Below, piece by piece: positions 44,319 to 55,533 of a stretch of DNA of 64,000 nucleotides. Below the pieces are notes generated by a model. That model made no database searches, was not told the origin of the DNA, and saw only the letters and a list, made by a program, of their open reading frames with translations. The stretch covers positions 47,271-111,270 of the forward strand of contig NZ_JALNUP010000013.1 in the NCBI RefSeq assembly GCF_026540855.1. The letters are read 5' to 3'. This DNA is from Sphingomonas sp. GC_Shp_5 (lineage in GTDB: Bacteria; Pseudomonadota; Alphaproteobacteria; Sphingomonadales; Sphingomonadaceae). Made by a program: the position numbers and the translations under genes. Each line of letters starts with the position of its first letter. Position 1 is the first letter of the stretch.

Positions 44319-45451
44319 GCGACGAGCACCGATCGATCGATTTCGGCGATGGTGCGCACGCCGGTCAGCGCCATCGCCACCCGCATTTCGCGCTCGATCA
44401 GCGTCATCAGCAGGTCAATCCCGGCCTCGCCGCGCGCCGCAAGGGCATAGACCCAGGCGCGCCCCAGCAGCACGCCGTGCGCGCCCAGCGCGAGCATCCG
44501 CACCACGTCGAGCCCCGATCGCACGCCCGAATCCGCAAGCACCGTCACCTGGTCGCGCACCGCATCGGCGATCGCCGGCAGCGCGCGTGCCGACGACAGC
44601 ACGCCATCGAGCTGCCGCCCGCCATGGTTGGAAACGACGAGACCGTCGGCACCGATGCCGACCGCGGCGCGCGCATCCTCGACGTCGAGGATGCCCTTGA
44701 TGATCAGCGGCCCGTCCCAGGCGGCGCGGATCCATTCGAGATCAGCCCAGGCGATTGACGGATCAAAATTGGCGCCGAGCCAGCCCATATAGTCGTTGAG
44801 CCCGCTCTTGCTGCCGAGCACCGGCTCGAGGTTGCCGAGCTGGTGCGGCCGGCCACGGATGCCGACGTCCCACGCCCAGCCGGGCCGCCCCATCGCCTGG
44901 AGCAGCCGCTTGAATGGCGCGCCCGGCCCCGACATCCCCGAATGCGCGTCACGGTAACGCGCCCCGGGCACCGGCATGTCGACGGTGAACACCAGCGCCT
45001 CGGCGCCCTGCTCCTTCGCGGTCGCGATCAGGTCGCGCATGAAGGCGCGATCGCGGATCACGTAGAGCTGGAACCACAAGGGGCCGGTGCCGCTCGCGCG
45101 CTTGACCTCGGCGAGCGGGCAGATCGACACCGTCGATAGGCAGAAGGGCACCCCCGCCTTGGCCGCCGCGCGTGCCGCCTGGGTCTCGCCGCGGCGGTGA
45201 TACATGCCGCTGATGCCGACCGGCCCCAGCCCCACCGGCATCGCCATCCGCCGCCCGAACAAGGTCGTGCCGAGATCGATCTCCGCCACGTCGCGCAGCA
45301 CCCGCTGGCGCAGCGCGATGTCGGCGAGGTCCGACACGTTGCGCGCCATGGTGCGCTCGGCATAGGCGCCGCCATCCGCATAATCGAACAGGAAGCGCGG
45401 CAACCGCCGCCGCGCCGCCTCGCGGAAGTCGAGCGTGGAGGAGACGATCAT
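44315..45451 (-). CDS. lldD: FMN-dependent alpha-hydroxy acid (L-lactate) dehydrogenase
   Basis: 378 residues of the FMN-dependent alpha-hydroxy-acid oxidase family. The catalytic histidine and following arginine lie in [11 protein letters not shown]; the FMN-binding regions [11 protein letters not shown] and [19 protein letters not shown] (in part) are present. It would oxidise L-lactate to pyruvate, feeding electrons to the respiratory chain. In this place it removes the L-lactate formed by the last step of the fucose pathway, so the whole pathway ends in two pyruvates. It lies 6 bases after the fuconate dehydratase gene. Confidence 0.9.
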   Translation of the reverse strand: MIVSSTLDFREAARRRLPRFLFDYADGGAYAERTMARNVSDLADIALRQRVLRDVAEIDLGTTLFGRRMAMPVGLGPVGISGMYHRRGETQAARAAAKAGVPFCLSTVSICPLAEVKRASGTGPLWFQLYVIRDRAFMRDLIATAKEQGAEALVFTVDMPVPGARYRDAHSGMSGPGAPFKRLLQAMGRPGWAWDVGIRGRPHQLGNLEPVLGSKSGLNDYMGWLGANFDPSIAWADLEWIRAAWDGPLIIKGILDVEDARAAVGIGADGLVVSNHGGRQLDGVLSSARALPAIADAVRDQVTVLADSGVRSGLDVVRMLALGAHGVLLGRAWVYALAARGEAGIDLLMTLIEREMRVAMALTGVRTIAEIDRSVLVA

Positions 45452-45457
45452 CGCGGT

Positions 45458-46747
45458 TCAGTAGCGCACTTCGGGCGACACCGCATATTGTTCGATCGAC
45501 CCGGGCTTCATCTCGATCGAATAGCCCGGGCGAGTCGGCGGCATATAGGCGGCATCCTTGATCACGCACGGATCGATGAAATGCTCGTGGAGATGGTCGA
45601 CATATTCGATCACTCGGCCCTCGCGCGTCCCCGAGAAGCACAGATAGTCGATCATCGACAGATGCTGGACATATTCGCACAGGCCGACGCCGCCGGCGTG
45701 CGGGCACACCGGCAGGCCCTGCTTGGCCGCCATCAGCAGCACCGCGAGCACCTCGTTGACGCCGCCCAGCCGGCAGGCGTCGATCTGCACCACGTCGATC
45801 GCGCCGGCGGCCATGAACTGCTTGAAGAGGATGCGGTTCTGGCACATCTCGCCGGTCGCGACCTTGACGTCACCGATGCCGCGGCGGATCGCGGCGTGGC
45901 CGAGCACGTCGTCGGGGCTGGTCGGCTCCTCGATGAACCACGGCTTGGCGAAGGCGAGCGCATTGACCCATTCGATCGCCTGGCCGACCTCCCAGATCTG
46001 GTTGGCGTCGATCATCAACTTGGCGTCGGGACCGATCGCCTCGCGGGCGATGCGGAGGCGACGGATGTCGTCTTCCAGGTCACGCCCGACCTTGAGCTTG
46101 ATATGGTCGAAGCCCGCATCGACCGCCTCGCGCGCCAGCCGAAACAGTTTCTCGTCCGAATAGCCGAGCCAGCCCGCCGAGGTCGTGTAGCAGGGGAACC
46201 CTTCCGCCTTCAGCGTCGCGACCCGCTCCGCCTTGCCGACCGCGCGCTCGGTAAGCAGCGCCAGCGCTTCCTCGGGCGTGATGAAGTCGGTGATGTAGCG
46301 GAAGTCGATGGTGCGCACGAGCTCCTCGGGGCTCATGTCCGCGACCAGCTGCCACACCGGCTTGCCCGCCGCCTTGGCCCACAGATCCCACACCGCGTTG
46401 ACGACGGCGCCGGTGGCAAGATGGATCGCGCCCTTGTCGGGCCCGATCCAGCGCAACTGGCTGTCGTTGGTGACGTGGCGCCAGAAGCGACCCATGTCCG
46501 CGGCGATCCAGTCGAGGTCGAGGCCGATCACGCGTTCCCGCAGCGCGCCGATCGCGGCAACGCAGATCTCGTTGCCGCGGCCGATGGTGAAGGTCAGGCC
46601 ATGGCCCTCGAGCCCTGCCGCATCGGTCTCGAGCACCACATAGGCGGCCGAATAATCGGGATCGGGATTCATCGCATCCGAACCGTCCAGCGACAGGCTG
46701 GTCGGGAAGCGGATGTCGCGGATGCGCAGGCCGGTGATCCGGGTCAC
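45458..46747 (-). CDS. fucD: L-fuconate dehydratase
   Basis: 429-residue enolase-superfamily enzyme. Start GTG overlaps the preceding stop as GTGA. The sequence has the FucD hallmarks [20 protein letters not shown] (in part) near residue 20, the KLKVG Lys, metal ligands in [22 protein letters not shown] and TGEMCQN, and His in [15 protein letters not shown]. It dehydrates L-fuconate to 2-keto-3-deoxy-L-fuconate with Mg2+. The close agreement with the characterised Xanthomonas enzyme (from memory) favours fuconate over rhamnonate. It is fourth of five genes in the operon and followed by lldD. Confidence 0.92.
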   Translation of the reverse strand: MTRITGLRIRDIRFPTSLSLDGSDAMNPDPDYSAAYVVLETDAAGLEGHGLTFTIGRGNEICVAAIGALRERVIGLDLDWIAADMGRFWRHVTNDSQLRWIGPDKGAIHLATGAVVNAVWDLWAKAAGKPVWQLVADMSPEELVRTIDFRYITDFITPEEALALLTERAVGKAERVATLKAEGFPCYTTSAGWLGYSDEKLFRLAREAVDAGFDHIKLKVGRDLEDDIRRLRIAREAIGPDAKLMIDANQIWEVGQAIEWVNALAFAKPWFIEEPTSPDDVLGHAAIRRGIGDVKVATGEMCQNRILFKQFMAAGAIDVVQIDACRLGGVNEVLAVLLMAAKQGLPVCPHAGGVGLCEYVQHLSMIDYLCFSGTREGRVIEYVDHLHEHFIDPCVIKDAAYMPPTRPGYSIEMKPGSIEQYAVSPEVRY

Positions 46748-47592
46748 GCGCGCGCCTCCACGACCTGCTGGCGCTGCTCGCCGAGCCCGTCGATCCCGAG
46801 CCGCATCACCTCGCCGACCGCGAGGAACTTGGGCGGCTTCTGGCCGAGGCCGACGCCCGGCGGCGTTCCGGTGGAGATCACGTCGCCTGCCTGCAGGCTC
46901 ATGAACCGGCTGAGATAGGCGATGATCGTCGGCACGTCGAACACCATGGTCGCGGTGGTGCCGTCCTGGTAGCGCTTGCCATCCACCTCGAGCCACAGGT
47001 GCATCTTGTCATGCGCCGGCGCCTCGTCGGCGGTCACCAGCCACGGCCCGATCGGGCCGAAGGTGTCGCAGCCCTTGCCCTTGTCCCAGGTGCCGCCGCG
47101 TTCCATCTGGAAGGCGCGCTCGGAGACGTCGTTGATCACGCAATAGCCCGCGACATGGTCCATCGCATCGGCCTCGTCGATGTAGCGGCCGGGCTTGCCG
47201 ATCACCACGCCGAGCTCGACCTCCCAGTCGAGCTTGGTGGCGTCGCGCGGCATCTCCACCGCGTCGTTCGGCCCGCAGATCGCGCTCGTCCACTTGTTGA
47301 AGATCACCGGCTCCTTGGGCACGTCCATCCCGCTCTCGGCGGCATGATCGCTATAGTTGAGGCCGATGCAGATGAACTTGCCGACCTGGCCGACGCAGGC
47401 GCCGATCCGCGGGCTGCCTTCGACGGCGGGCAGCGTGGCGAGATCGATCCCGGCGAGCGCGGCGAGGCCATCGGGCTCGAGCACGCTGCCGGCAATGTCG
47501 GGAACGATCCCCGAAAGGTCGCGGATCAAGCCCGCATCGTCGAGGATACCGGGCTTTTCCTGGCCGAGCGGGCCGTAACGCAGAAGTTTCAT
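46744..47592 (-). CDS. Fumarylacetoacetase-family hydrolase, probable 2,4-diketo-3-deoxy-L-fuconate hydrolase
   Basis: 283-residue FAH-family hydrolase. [19 protein letters not shown] opens the protein and the metal-binding signature is seen in [31 protein letters not shown] (in part), and STGTPPGVG. It would split 2,4-diketo-3-deoxy-L-fuconate into pyruvate and L-lactate. AAGG lies about 9 bases before the ATG. It lies 40 bases after the dehydrogenase gene and overlaps fucD by 4 bases. The specific substrate is inferred from the operon. Confidence 0.88.
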   Translation of the reverse strand: MKLLRYGPLGQEKPGILDDAGLIRDLSGIVPDIAGSVLEPDGLAALAGIDLATLPAVEGSPRIGACVGQVGKFICIGLNYSDHAAESGMDVPKEPVIFNKWTSAICGPNDAVEMPRDATKLDWEVELGVVIGKPGRYIDEADAMDHVAGYCVINDVSERAFQMERGGTWDKGKGCDTFGPIGPWLVTADEAPAHDKMHLWLEVDGKRYQDGTTATMVFDVPTIIAYLSRFMSLQAGDVISTGTPPGVGLGQKPPKFLAVGEVMRLGIDGLGEQRQQVVEARA

Positions 47593-47632
47593 GTACTTGA
47601 CCTTTGTAGCGTGAAGCGGGGCGGCTGGCGGG

Positions 47633-48373
47633 TCAGTTGACCCAGCCGCCGTCGATGACCTGGGTGGTGCCGGTGGTGAAGCCGGACTCGTCGGCGGCGA
47701 GATAGACGGCGAGTGCCGCGATCTCCTCGGGGCGGCCGAGTCGGCCGACCGGCTGACGCGCGACGAACGCCGCGGTGGCGTCGGCAAGGTCGATGCCCGA
47801 TGCCGCCGCCTGCTCGGCGACGCGCTGGCGCAGCGACGGCGAGTCGATCGTGCCGGGGCAGATCGCGTTGCAGCGCACGCCGCGCAGCACGTAATCGGCC
47901 GCGATCGCCTTGGTCATGCCGATCACCGCGGCCTTGGTGGTGCCATAAGCGAAGCGGTTGGGGATGCCCTTCACGCTCGACGCGATCGAGGCGATGTTGA
48001 CGATCGAGCCCTGCCCCTGCTCGAGCATCCCCGGCAAAAAGGCGCGGCACAGCCGGTACATCGCGGTGACGTTGATGCTCATCGAGAAAACAAAGGCGTC
48101 CTCGTCGCAGGCGAGGATATCGCCGGCGTGGACGAACCCTGCCCCGTTCACCAGGATGTCGATGCCGCCGATCTTGCCGGGCAGCGCCGCGACCGCGTCG
48201 CGATCGGTGACGTCGAGCACGATCGGCGTCACCGACGGCAGCTGGCCGAGCAGCTCGCCGTTGAGATCGGCGGCGAACACCGTTGCGCCCTCCGCCACGA
48301 ACGCCTCGGCGATCGCCCGGCCGATGCCCTGTGCCGCCGCCGTCACCAGCGCGCGCTTGCCGTTCAGTCTCAT
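47633..48373 (-). CDS. SDR oxidoreductase, probable 2-keto-3-deoxy-L-fuconate dehydrogenase
   Basis: 246 residues. NAD-binding glycine motif near TAAAQGIGRAIAE, NGAG, catalytic Ser in VNIASIAS and Tyr-Lys in FAYGTTKAAV, and a C-terminal TGTTQVIDGGWVN typical of classical SDRs. In the operon it should oxidise C4 of 2-keto-3-deoxy-L-fuconate to the diketo acid using NAD+. The ATG overlaps the permease stop as ATGA. Confidence 0.9.
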   Translation of the reverse strand: MRLNGKRALVTAAAQGIGRAIAEAFVAEGATVFAADLNGELLGQLPSVTPIVLDVTDRDAVAALPGKIGGIDILVNGAGFVHAGDILACDEDAFVFSMSINVTAMYRLCRAFLPGMLEQGQGSIVNIASIASSVKGIPNRFAYGTTKAAVIGMTKAIAADYVLRGVRCNAICPGTIDSPSLRQRVAEQAAASGIDLADATAAFVARQPVGRLGRPEEIAALAVYLAADESGFTTGTTQVIDGGWVN

Positions 48374-49683
48374 ACAAGATCCTCAGTTCTGGATTGGGTG
48401 ATCACGGTCGATCGATCGGATCGGAAGGCAAAGGCGGCGACCGCGGCGAAGCAGATCAGCGGCAGCAGCAGCGCGACGTGGAGGCCACCGGCGCGGCCGG
48501 CGATCACGCCCATCAGCGGCGGCACGATCGCCCCGCCGATGATCGACATGATGATCAGCGACGAGCCGATCGCGGCGCGCGGGCCAAGGCCGCGGATGCC
48601 GAGCGCGAAGATGGTCGGGAACATGATCGACATGAACAGGCTGGTCAGCCCGAATGCCGCCACCGCCACCCAGCCCGATGCGGTCGCGGCGACCGCGCAC
48701 AAGGCGACGTTGATGCAGGCGAAGGTCAGCAGCAGCCGCGTCGCCGCGATTCGCTGCATCAGCCCGGCGCCGATGAAGCGGCCGGCCATGAACAGGAACA
48801 GGCTGACCGAGAGCAGATAGGCCGCGGTCCGCTCGGGCGTGGTCGGCACGCTGTCCTTCACGAAGTCGACAAAGAAGCTCCAGATGCCAACCTGCGCGCC
48901 GACGTAGAAGAATTGCGCGATCACCGCGGGCACCAGCCCCGGCGTGCGCAGCACCTGGCGCAGTCCGTCATGACGCTCGGCGGTGCGGGTCTGCACGTCG
49001 GGCAGCCGCGCCATGGCGATGGCAAGACCGATGACGATGACGACACAGGCGAGCACCAGATAGGGCAGCTGGACCATGCGCGCCTCGCCGAGGCGGTAAC
49101 CGGCGAGCTGGCTTGCCGTCATGGCCGCCAGCGTCCCCTTGTCGTGCTCGACGCCCGAGAAGATGAACAGGCCGCCGATTGCGGGGGCGAGCACCGCGCC
49201 GACGCCGTTGAACCCCTGGGCAAGGTTGAGCCGCTGCGGCGCGCGCGCCGGATCGCCGAAGGCGACGATATAGGGGTTGGCCGCGGTCTCGAGGAATGCC
49301 GCGCCCGACGCGAGCACGAACAATGCACCGAGGAAGGCGCCATATTCGCGTACCTCGGCGGCGGGCCAGAACAGCAACGCGCCGATCGCATAGAGCGCCA
49401 GCCCCACCAGGATGCCGGCGCGATAGCCCCAGCGCCGCATCACCAGCCCCGCGGGCAACGCCATCACGAAATAGCCGATGTAAAATACGAACTGGATCAA
49501 CCCGGCCTGCGCGCGGTTGAGATCCAGCGCCTTCTGAAATTGGCGGATCAGGATGTCGTTGAAGTTGCCGGCGATCGCCCACAGGAAGAACAGGCTGACG
49601 ACCAGCATGAATCCCAGCCGGTAGCCCGGCATGATCAGCGGTGTCTTGGCCGTTACAGCAGATGGCGATGACGCGTCGGGCAT
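48370..49683 (-). CDS. fucP: L-fucose:H+ symporter, FucP-type major facilitator permease
   Basis: 437 residues with about twelve membrane helices. FFLWAIAGNFNDILIRQFQ (in part, with the Asn-Asp pair of FucP), AGLIQFVFYIGYF, ALPAG and LETAANPYIVAFGDP strongly resemble the fucose/proton symporter FucP. It would import L-fucose with a proton. The start used has AGGA 7 bases upstream; an ATG at 49698 is in frame and less likely. It is first of the minus-strand operon fucP-SDR-FAH-fucD-lldD. Confidence 0.9.
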   Translation of the reverse strand: MPDASSPSAVTAKTPLIMPGYRLGFMLVVSLFFLWAIAGNFNDILIRQFQKALDLNRAQAGLIQFVFYIGYFVMALPAGLVMRRWGYRAGILVGLALYAIGALLFWPAAEVREYGAFLGALFVLASGAAFLETAANPYIVAFGDPARAPQRLNLAQGFNGVGAVLAPAIGGLFIFSGVEHDKGTLAAMTASQLAGYRLGEARMVQLPYLVLACVVIVIGLAIAMARLPDVQTRTAERHDGLRQVLRTPGLVPAVIAQFFYVGAQVGIWSFFVDFVKDSVPTTPERTAAYLLSVSLFLFMAGRFIGAGLMQRIAATRLLLTFACINVALCAVAATASGWVAVAAFGLTSLFMSIMFPTIFALGIRGLGPRAAIGSSLIIMSIIGGAIVPPLMGVIAGRAGGLHVALLLPLICFAAVAAFAFRSDRSTVITQSRTEDLV

Positions 49684-49775
49684 GGTTCCTGGTATCAAAC
49701 GTCCGCTCCTGGCTTACCGTCCGTGTTCGGCTCGGTGGGTGTCAGATCGGGCTGCAGGCCTGACCCTTTGCATAT

Positions 49776-49787
49776 ATGAAATTTCAT
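49776..49787. promoter_or_regulatory. Perfect 12-bp palindrome between the divergent fucose operons
   Basis: ATGAAATTTCAT, a perfect inverted repeat, 93 bases upstream of the fucP start and 45 bases upstream of the fuconolactonase start. IclR-family operators often have this kind of TGAAA/TTTCA symmetry. It is a candidate site for the adjacent IclR regulator to control both operons. Confidence 0.5.
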
Positions 49788-49831
49788 GTCACAGGTGATC
49801 GAAGACGGCAAGAGAGGCAGAGGCCTTCGCG

Positions 49832-51444
<1,613 letters not shown>

Positions 51445-51448
51445 GCGG

Positions 51449-51808
51449 CTAGGCATCGCCGGGCAGCGGCTGCTCCGCGAGCGCGAAGATGCGCTCGGCG
51501 GGGAGCCACTTGTCGGACGGCGCCGACCCCGGCAGCGGCTGCTGCATGGTCGACATCAGCGTTTCCCAGGCGACGATCTCGGGATCGGCGGCGTCGGCCG
51601 CCGCCTTGGCGGCGGGATCGAAGCGCGGCCCGGTCTTCATCATCATCACCAGCCGGTCGCCGCGCTGGTAGATCTCCATCGCCTCGACGCCGCTGGCATG
51701 GATCGAGGCCACCACCTTCGCGGGCACCGCGCCGGGCCGATGCCACTGGCGGTACGCCTCGATCAGCGCGGCGTCGTTCTTGAGATCGAGCAGTAAGCAA
51801 TGCCACAT
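51449..51808 (-). CDS. L-rhamnose/L-fucose mutarotase (RhaM family)
   Basis: 119 residues. The dimeric ferredoxin-like mutarotase family (RhaM, DUF718) signature is seen in YRQWHRPGAVPAKVVASIHASGV (in part, with the catalytic His) and AMEIYQRGDRLVMMM. It would interconvert anomers of the incoming 6-deoxy sugar so that the dehydrogenase gets its preferred form. The name RhaM comes from the rhamnose enzyme; fucose is inferred from the neighbours. It is convergent with the fucose dehydrogenase, 4 bases between stops. Confidence 0.85.
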   Translation of the reverse strand: MWHCLLLDLKNDAALIEAYRQWHRPGAVPAKVVASIHASGVEAMEIYQRGDRLVMMMKTGPRFDPAAKAAADAADPEIVAWETLMSTMQQPLPGSAPSDKWLPAERIFALAEQPLPGDA

Positions 51809-51892
51809 GTCGTCAGCCTGTCGTTCGGTCGTACCCGGCGCCGATAGACCGCCGGTGACGCGGCTCCAATACCATGAGCGCCGATGCGCTGA

Positions 51893-53080
51893 TCAAGCGG
51901 CACGGCGCAGCGTGATCCGCGTGATCTCGGGCGGCCGCCCCAGCCGCAGCGCAAAGCCGGGCCACAAGCCGGTGCCGTTGCTGACATAGAGCGTCATCGC
52001 CCCGACGGCGTAGCGACCCGAGACGAAGCCACCGTTGGGGGCACGGAACAGCCGGTCCAGCCCGACGATCAGCCCGCCATGGGTATGACCTGACAGCTGG
52101 AGCCCGACCCCGCGTGCGGCGGCGGCGGGCGCGTTGCGCGGCTGGTGATCGAGCAGCACGATCGCCGCCCCCGGCGGCGCGCTGTCAAGCGCGGCGGCGA
52201 GATCGGGGCCGGCCTCGCCGGCGCTGCGTGCGGAGAGATCGGTGACGCCGGCGATCACCAGCTCATCGGTGCCGCGCTTGATCACCGCATGCGCATTGGG
52301 CAGCATCCGGATGCCGAGCCCGCCGAGGTGCCGCATCCACGCCGCATAGTCGAAGAAATATTCGTGGTTGCCGGGTATCGCGACGACGCCGTCGGGCGCG
52401 CGCAGATCCGCGAGCGGCGCGACATCCGCGCGGCGCATTGCCACCGATCCATCGATGAAATCGCCGGTGATCACGATCAGGTCGGCGTCACTCGCGTCGG
52501 CGCGGTCGACGACGGCGCGCGCCCAGCGTGCCGGGAACAGCCGGCTGATGTGGAGATCGGTGAGCTGGAGCAGGCGGTAGCCGTCGAACGCCGGCGCCAG
52601 CCCGGGGATCGCGACCTCGACGTCCCGCACCGCCGGCACGCGGACCGCGCCGGCCACGCCGATCGCCGCGAGCAGCGCCGCTAGCGCCGCGGCGGCATAG
52701 CGCACGCCGTCGGGCAGCCCGATGGTGTCGCGATGGATGAGCATCGTCGACAGGGTGGCGAGATCGATCAGGATCTGGAGCAGCGCGAGCAGCATCATCG
52801 CGCCGAACGCCCAGTTTGCCAGCATCACGATCGGCCGCGGAAATTCGGGCGCGAACACCGAGCCCGACGACAGCCGGCTCCAGAAGTGGAATTGCGACGC
52901 CGCCAGCAGCAGCACCGCGATTCCTCCCTTGCTACACAGCGGTAGGGACAACGGCAACAGCCAGCGGACGATGACGTAGAGGCACGGCGTCGCAAAGATC
53001 AGGTGGAAGATCGTTATTCTCCTCGCGGTCGCGATACTGCCGCTGGCACCGCGCTGGATCGGCGGGGTGGAGATAGCCAC
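51893..53080 (-). CDS. Membrane-anchored metallophosphoesterase (calcineurin-like, YkuE/YaeI type)
   Basis: 395 residues from a GTG start preceded by AAAGGAG (8-9 bases); longer in-frame upstream sequence has no such signal. Four N-terminal membrane helices occupy about residues 20-135. The C-terminal two-metal phosphoesterase domain has the motif series LTDLHI, ITGDFIDG, IPGNHEY and LSGHTHGG. The substrate may be a lipid phosphate such as UDP-diacylglucosamine by analogy, but this is not established. It is divergent from the small lipoprotein gene. Confidence 0.87.
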   Translation of the reverse strand: MAISTPPIQRGASGSIATARRITIFHLIFATPCLYVIVRWLLPLSLPLCSKGGIAVLLLAASQFHFWSRLSSGSVFAPEFPRPIVMLANWAFGAMMLLALLQILIDLATLSTMLIHRDTIGLPDGVRYAAAALAALLAAIGVAGAVRVPAVRDVEVAIPGLAPAFDGYRLLQLTDLHISRLFPARWARAVVDRADASDADLIVITGDFIDGSVAMRRADVAPLADLRAPDGVVAIPGNHEYFFDYAAWMRHLGGLGIRMLPNAHAVIKRGTDELVIAGVTDLSARSAGEAGPDLAAALDSAPPGAAIVLLDHQPRNAPAAAARGVGLQLSGHTHGGLIVGLDRLFRAPNGGFVSGRYAVGAMTLYVSNGTGLWPGFALRLGRPPEITRITLRRAA

Positions 53081-53207
53081 GAGCGGGCTCCTTTCACACC
53101 GCCGCCGTTGAATAATCGGGATCGCAGCGCCTGCCGGAACAAAAGGCTCGGCGGGCGATTGGAAGTAGTCGGCCTGCGGGCCGATGAAAAAACAGGGGTA
53201 ATCACCA

Positions 53208-53474
53208 ATGAAGAAGATGTTCGCTATCGGTATCGCGGCCGGTCTGGCCAGCCTGTCGGCCTGCCACTCCACCCCGCGCGAGCAAACCGCCGACAACATC
53301 GAGGCGAACAGCGAAGCGGTGGCCGACAATCTCGAGGACGCCGCCGACAATTCCACCGGCGCGGGTGCCGCAGCGCTCGAGAATCGTGCCGACGCGGTCC
53401 GTGCGACCGGCCAGAACCAGGCCGAAGATATGCGCACCAACGACCCCGACACCAATCTCGCCAACGGCATGTAA
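53208..53474 (+). CDS. Small lipoprotein (88 aa)
   Basis: 88 residues. Signal peptide with a lipobox (ASLSAC, Cys19) followed by a short, Ala/Asp/Glu-rich helical mature part. Function unknown; small lipoproteins of this kind are often stress-related or structural. A perfect-stem terminator follows it. It is divergent from the metallophosphoesterase. Confidence 0.7.
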   Translation: MKKMFAIGIAAGLASLSACHSTPREQTADNIEANSEAVADNLEDAADNSTGAGAAALENRADAVRATGQNQAEDMRTNDPDTNLANGM

Positions 53475-53531
53475 CTCCCACGCGATTTCGAGGTCAGGCT
53501 GAGCTGCTCCCAAGCGCGGCTCGCCTGGAGG

Positions 53532-53562
53532 GGGCGTTCGGGGCAACCCGGACGCCCTTTTT
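53532..53562 (+). terminator. Rho-independent terminator after the small lipoprotein
   Basis: Stem GGGCGTTCGGG / CCCGGACGCCC (11 bp, one U-G pair) with a GCAA loop, directly followed by TTTTT. A textbook intrinsic terminator 58 bases after the lipoprotein stop. Confidence 0.9.
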
Positions 53563-53653
53563 ACGCCTGATCGACACCGATCGAGCGGTGCGGCGATCCA
53601 CTCTTTGGCAAAAACTGCTATCGCACCCAAGGGAGAGGCAGGCAGGAGACGGC

Positions 53654-54109
53654 ATGACCAGGCGTATCGGCGATGATGATCACGCTGCCGGCGTCCGGGA
53701 TCTGGCCGAAGACCTGCGCCGGGCGATCGGCTCGTTGGTGCGCGCGATCCGCGAGACGACCGACACCGATCGATCCGCGCAGTCCGAAACGCTTGGCCTG
53801 CTCGAGCGCGACGGCGCGATGAACGTCGCGGCGCTGGCCCAGCGGCGCGGCGTCACCCACCAGACGATGCGGATCGTCGTTGCGCCGATGGTCGCGGCGG
53901 GGTTGGTCGCCCGCGCCGTCGATCCGGACGATGGCCGCAGTCAGTTGCTGTCGCTGTCTGACAGTGGTCGTCGCCTGATCGCCCGTGAGCGACTGGCTCG
54001 GGCATCGAGCCTCGGCACGATCATCGAGCAGACCCTGTCCGTCGCCGAGCAAGACCATCTGCGCCGATCGATCGACCTTCTCGACCGCATCAGCGCCGCA
54101 GGGGATTAG
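53654..54109 (+). CDS. MarR-family transcriptional regulator
   Basis: 151 residues. Winged-helix core with SETLGLLERDGAMNVAALAQRRGVTHQTM (in part) as the recognition region and DPDDGRSQLLSLSDSGRRL as the wing, typical of MarR. AGGAG lies 6 bases before the ATG. It is convergent with the SnoaL-like gene (8 bases between stops). The ligand is unknown. Confidence 0.87.
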   Translation: MTRRIGDDDHAAGVRDLAEDLRRAIGSLVRAIRETTDTDRSAQSETLGLLERDGAMNVAALAQRRGVTHQTMRIVVAPMVAAGLVARAVDPDDGRSQLLSLSDSGRRLIARERLARASSLGTIIEQTLSVAEQDHLRRSIDLLDRISAAGD

Positions 54110-54117
54110 GGGCCCGG

Positions 54118-54528
54118 TCAGCCCTTGAGCTGCGCCAGCACCGCCGCCAGCGTGTTCACCCCCCAATGTTCGGCATAACGGCCATCGGCGACGCGCACGA
54201 CATCGATGACGTCGATCGCCAGCGGCCGTCCGGTGGCCTCCACCCCCAACAACGGGCCGGCATGGGTGCCGCTGATCGTCTTGCGGGTCGTGACCTTGTC
54301 GCCCTCGGCGATCTGGTCGTGGATGGTCACCGACAGGTCCGCCAGCGCAGGTCGCAGGACGGTGGCGAAGGTATTCCACATGCTCTCGGGCCCGTTAGGC
54401 GCGCCGGCGGGCGCCGACCTGTTGACGAAATCCGGCGCGATCAGTGCCTCGAACGAGGCCCAGTCACCCCGCTCGATGACCTGCCGGTTGAACCGCCGCA
54501 CCACTGCCTTGTTCGCATCCGCCGACAT
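54118..54528 (-). CDS. SnoaL-like / ester cyclase-type (NTF2 fold) protein
   Basis: 136 residues with the NTF2-like cone fold of the SnoaL family: FNRQVIERGDWASFEALIAPDFVNRS (in part), WGVN near the C-terminus. Members are polyketide cyclases, isomerases or hydratases, and many are uncharacterised. No polyketide genes lie nearby, so no substrate is proposed. AGGAG precedes the chosen ATG. A perfect palindrome lies 31 bases upstream. Confidence 0.8.
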   Translation of the reverse strand: MSADANKAVVRRFNRQVIERGDWASFEALIAPDFVNRSAPAGAPNGPESMWNTFATVLRPALADLSVTIHDQIAEGDKVTTRKTISGTHAGPLLGVEATGRPLAIDVIDVVRVADGRYAEHWGVNTLAAVLAQLKG

Positions 54529-54558
54529 CGAGAACTCCTGCTGTTCGATGCAGCCCAT

Positions 54559-54579
54559 ATATACAGTAACACTGTATAT
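54559..54579. promoter_or_regulatory. Perfect palindromic operator upstream of the SnoaL-like gene
   Basis: ATATACAGT-AAC-ACTGTATAT: 9-bp perfect arms separated by 3 bases, 31 bases upstream of the SnoaL-like start, in the 69-base gap between it and the EAL gene. The symmetry and AT-rich composition in a GC-rich genome indicate a repressor binding site, typical of TetR or MarR regulators. The MarR gene 0.45 kb away is one candidate. Confidence 0.65.
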
Positions 54580-54597
54580 GTCGATGGCGGGTCGTAC

Positions 54598-55359
54598 CTA
54601 GCGGAGGCTCTCCGCCCGCAGCGGCGGCAAGCAATTGAGCGCCGGGCGCGCATACCAGAATCCCTGATGGTAGCGAACGCCGAGGTCGCGCAGCGCCGCC
54701 GCCTCGCCTGCCGTCTCGATCCCTTCGGCAATCACCAGCGTGTCGAGCTCCCGGCACATGCTCACCACCGCGCGGACGATCGCGCGGCGCCGGGGGTCAC
54801 GGTCGATGCCGCGGACCAGTTCCATGTCGAGCTTGATCTCGTCGGGCACGAACCGCGCGAACATGTCCAGGCCGGAATGCCCGGCACCGAAATCGTCGAT
54901 CGCCACGGAAAAGCCGATCTGCTTGTAGGTGTCGATGATCGAGGCGACGTGCTCGGGCGAGCCCATCTGCTCGTTTTCGGTAAATTCAAAGATCAGCCGG
55001 TCGATCGGCAGGCCGACGGCCCGGGCGGTCCGCAAGGTCAGCTGGATGCAGGCCAGCGGCGAATAGACCGCGTTGGGCAGGAAGTTGATCGACAGGCGGG
55101 CGTCGCCATCCATCAATCCGGCCGCAAGCGCGCTCTCGATCGCCTTGACCCGGCAGGCCTGATCGAACGAGTAACGGTTGGCCTCGGTAACGCGCGACAG
55201 CACGCTGGCCGCACCAGCGCCGTCAGTGCCGCGGATCAGCGCCTCATAAGCGAAGGGCGTGCCGGTCTCGGCGTCGACGATCGGCTGGAACGCCATCGCA
55301 AACGGCATCTCGAAATCCGCCCCGTCACGGCATCCGCTGCAAATTTTCTGCATCTCCAT
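54598..55359 (-). CDS. EAL-domain cyclic-di-GMP phosphodiesterase
   Basis: 253 residues consisting almost entirely of an EAL domain. Catalytic and metal-binding motifs are intact: YEALIRG (EAL), SINFLPNA, FEFTENE, IDDFGAGHSGL, IKLDMELV, IAEGIET and YHQGFWYARP. It would hydrolyse cyclic di-GMP to pGpG. There is no signal peptide or sensor domain other than the N-terminal CSGCRDG cysteine segment. Regulatory inputs are unknown. Confidence 0.88.
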   Translation of the reverse strand: MEMQKICSGCRDGADFEMPFAMAFQPIVDAETGTPFAYEALIRGTDGAGAASVLSRVTEANRYSFDQACRVKAIESALAAGLMDGDARLSINFLPNAVYSPLACIQLTLRTARAVGLPIDRLIFEFTENEQMGSPEHVASIIDTYKQIGFSVAIDDFGAGHSGLDMFARFVPDEIKLDMELVRGIDRDPRRRAIVRAVVSMCRELDTLVIAEGIETAGEAAALRDLGVRYHQGFWYARPALNCLPPLRAESLR

Positions 55360-55533
55360 GTCTCGACAATGGCGGCGAATCTTTAAGATTTGTCGCTTTG
55401 CAAATACTTACGTAGATCAACATGCAGCCTGCGGGACTGCCGCAAAGCCGCTCGGTTCCAGCCGATCGCTGGTGTAGAGATGCCGGCCGCGTCGCCTACA
55501 ATGGGCGTCGCACAGGGAAATTCAGGCAGACGC

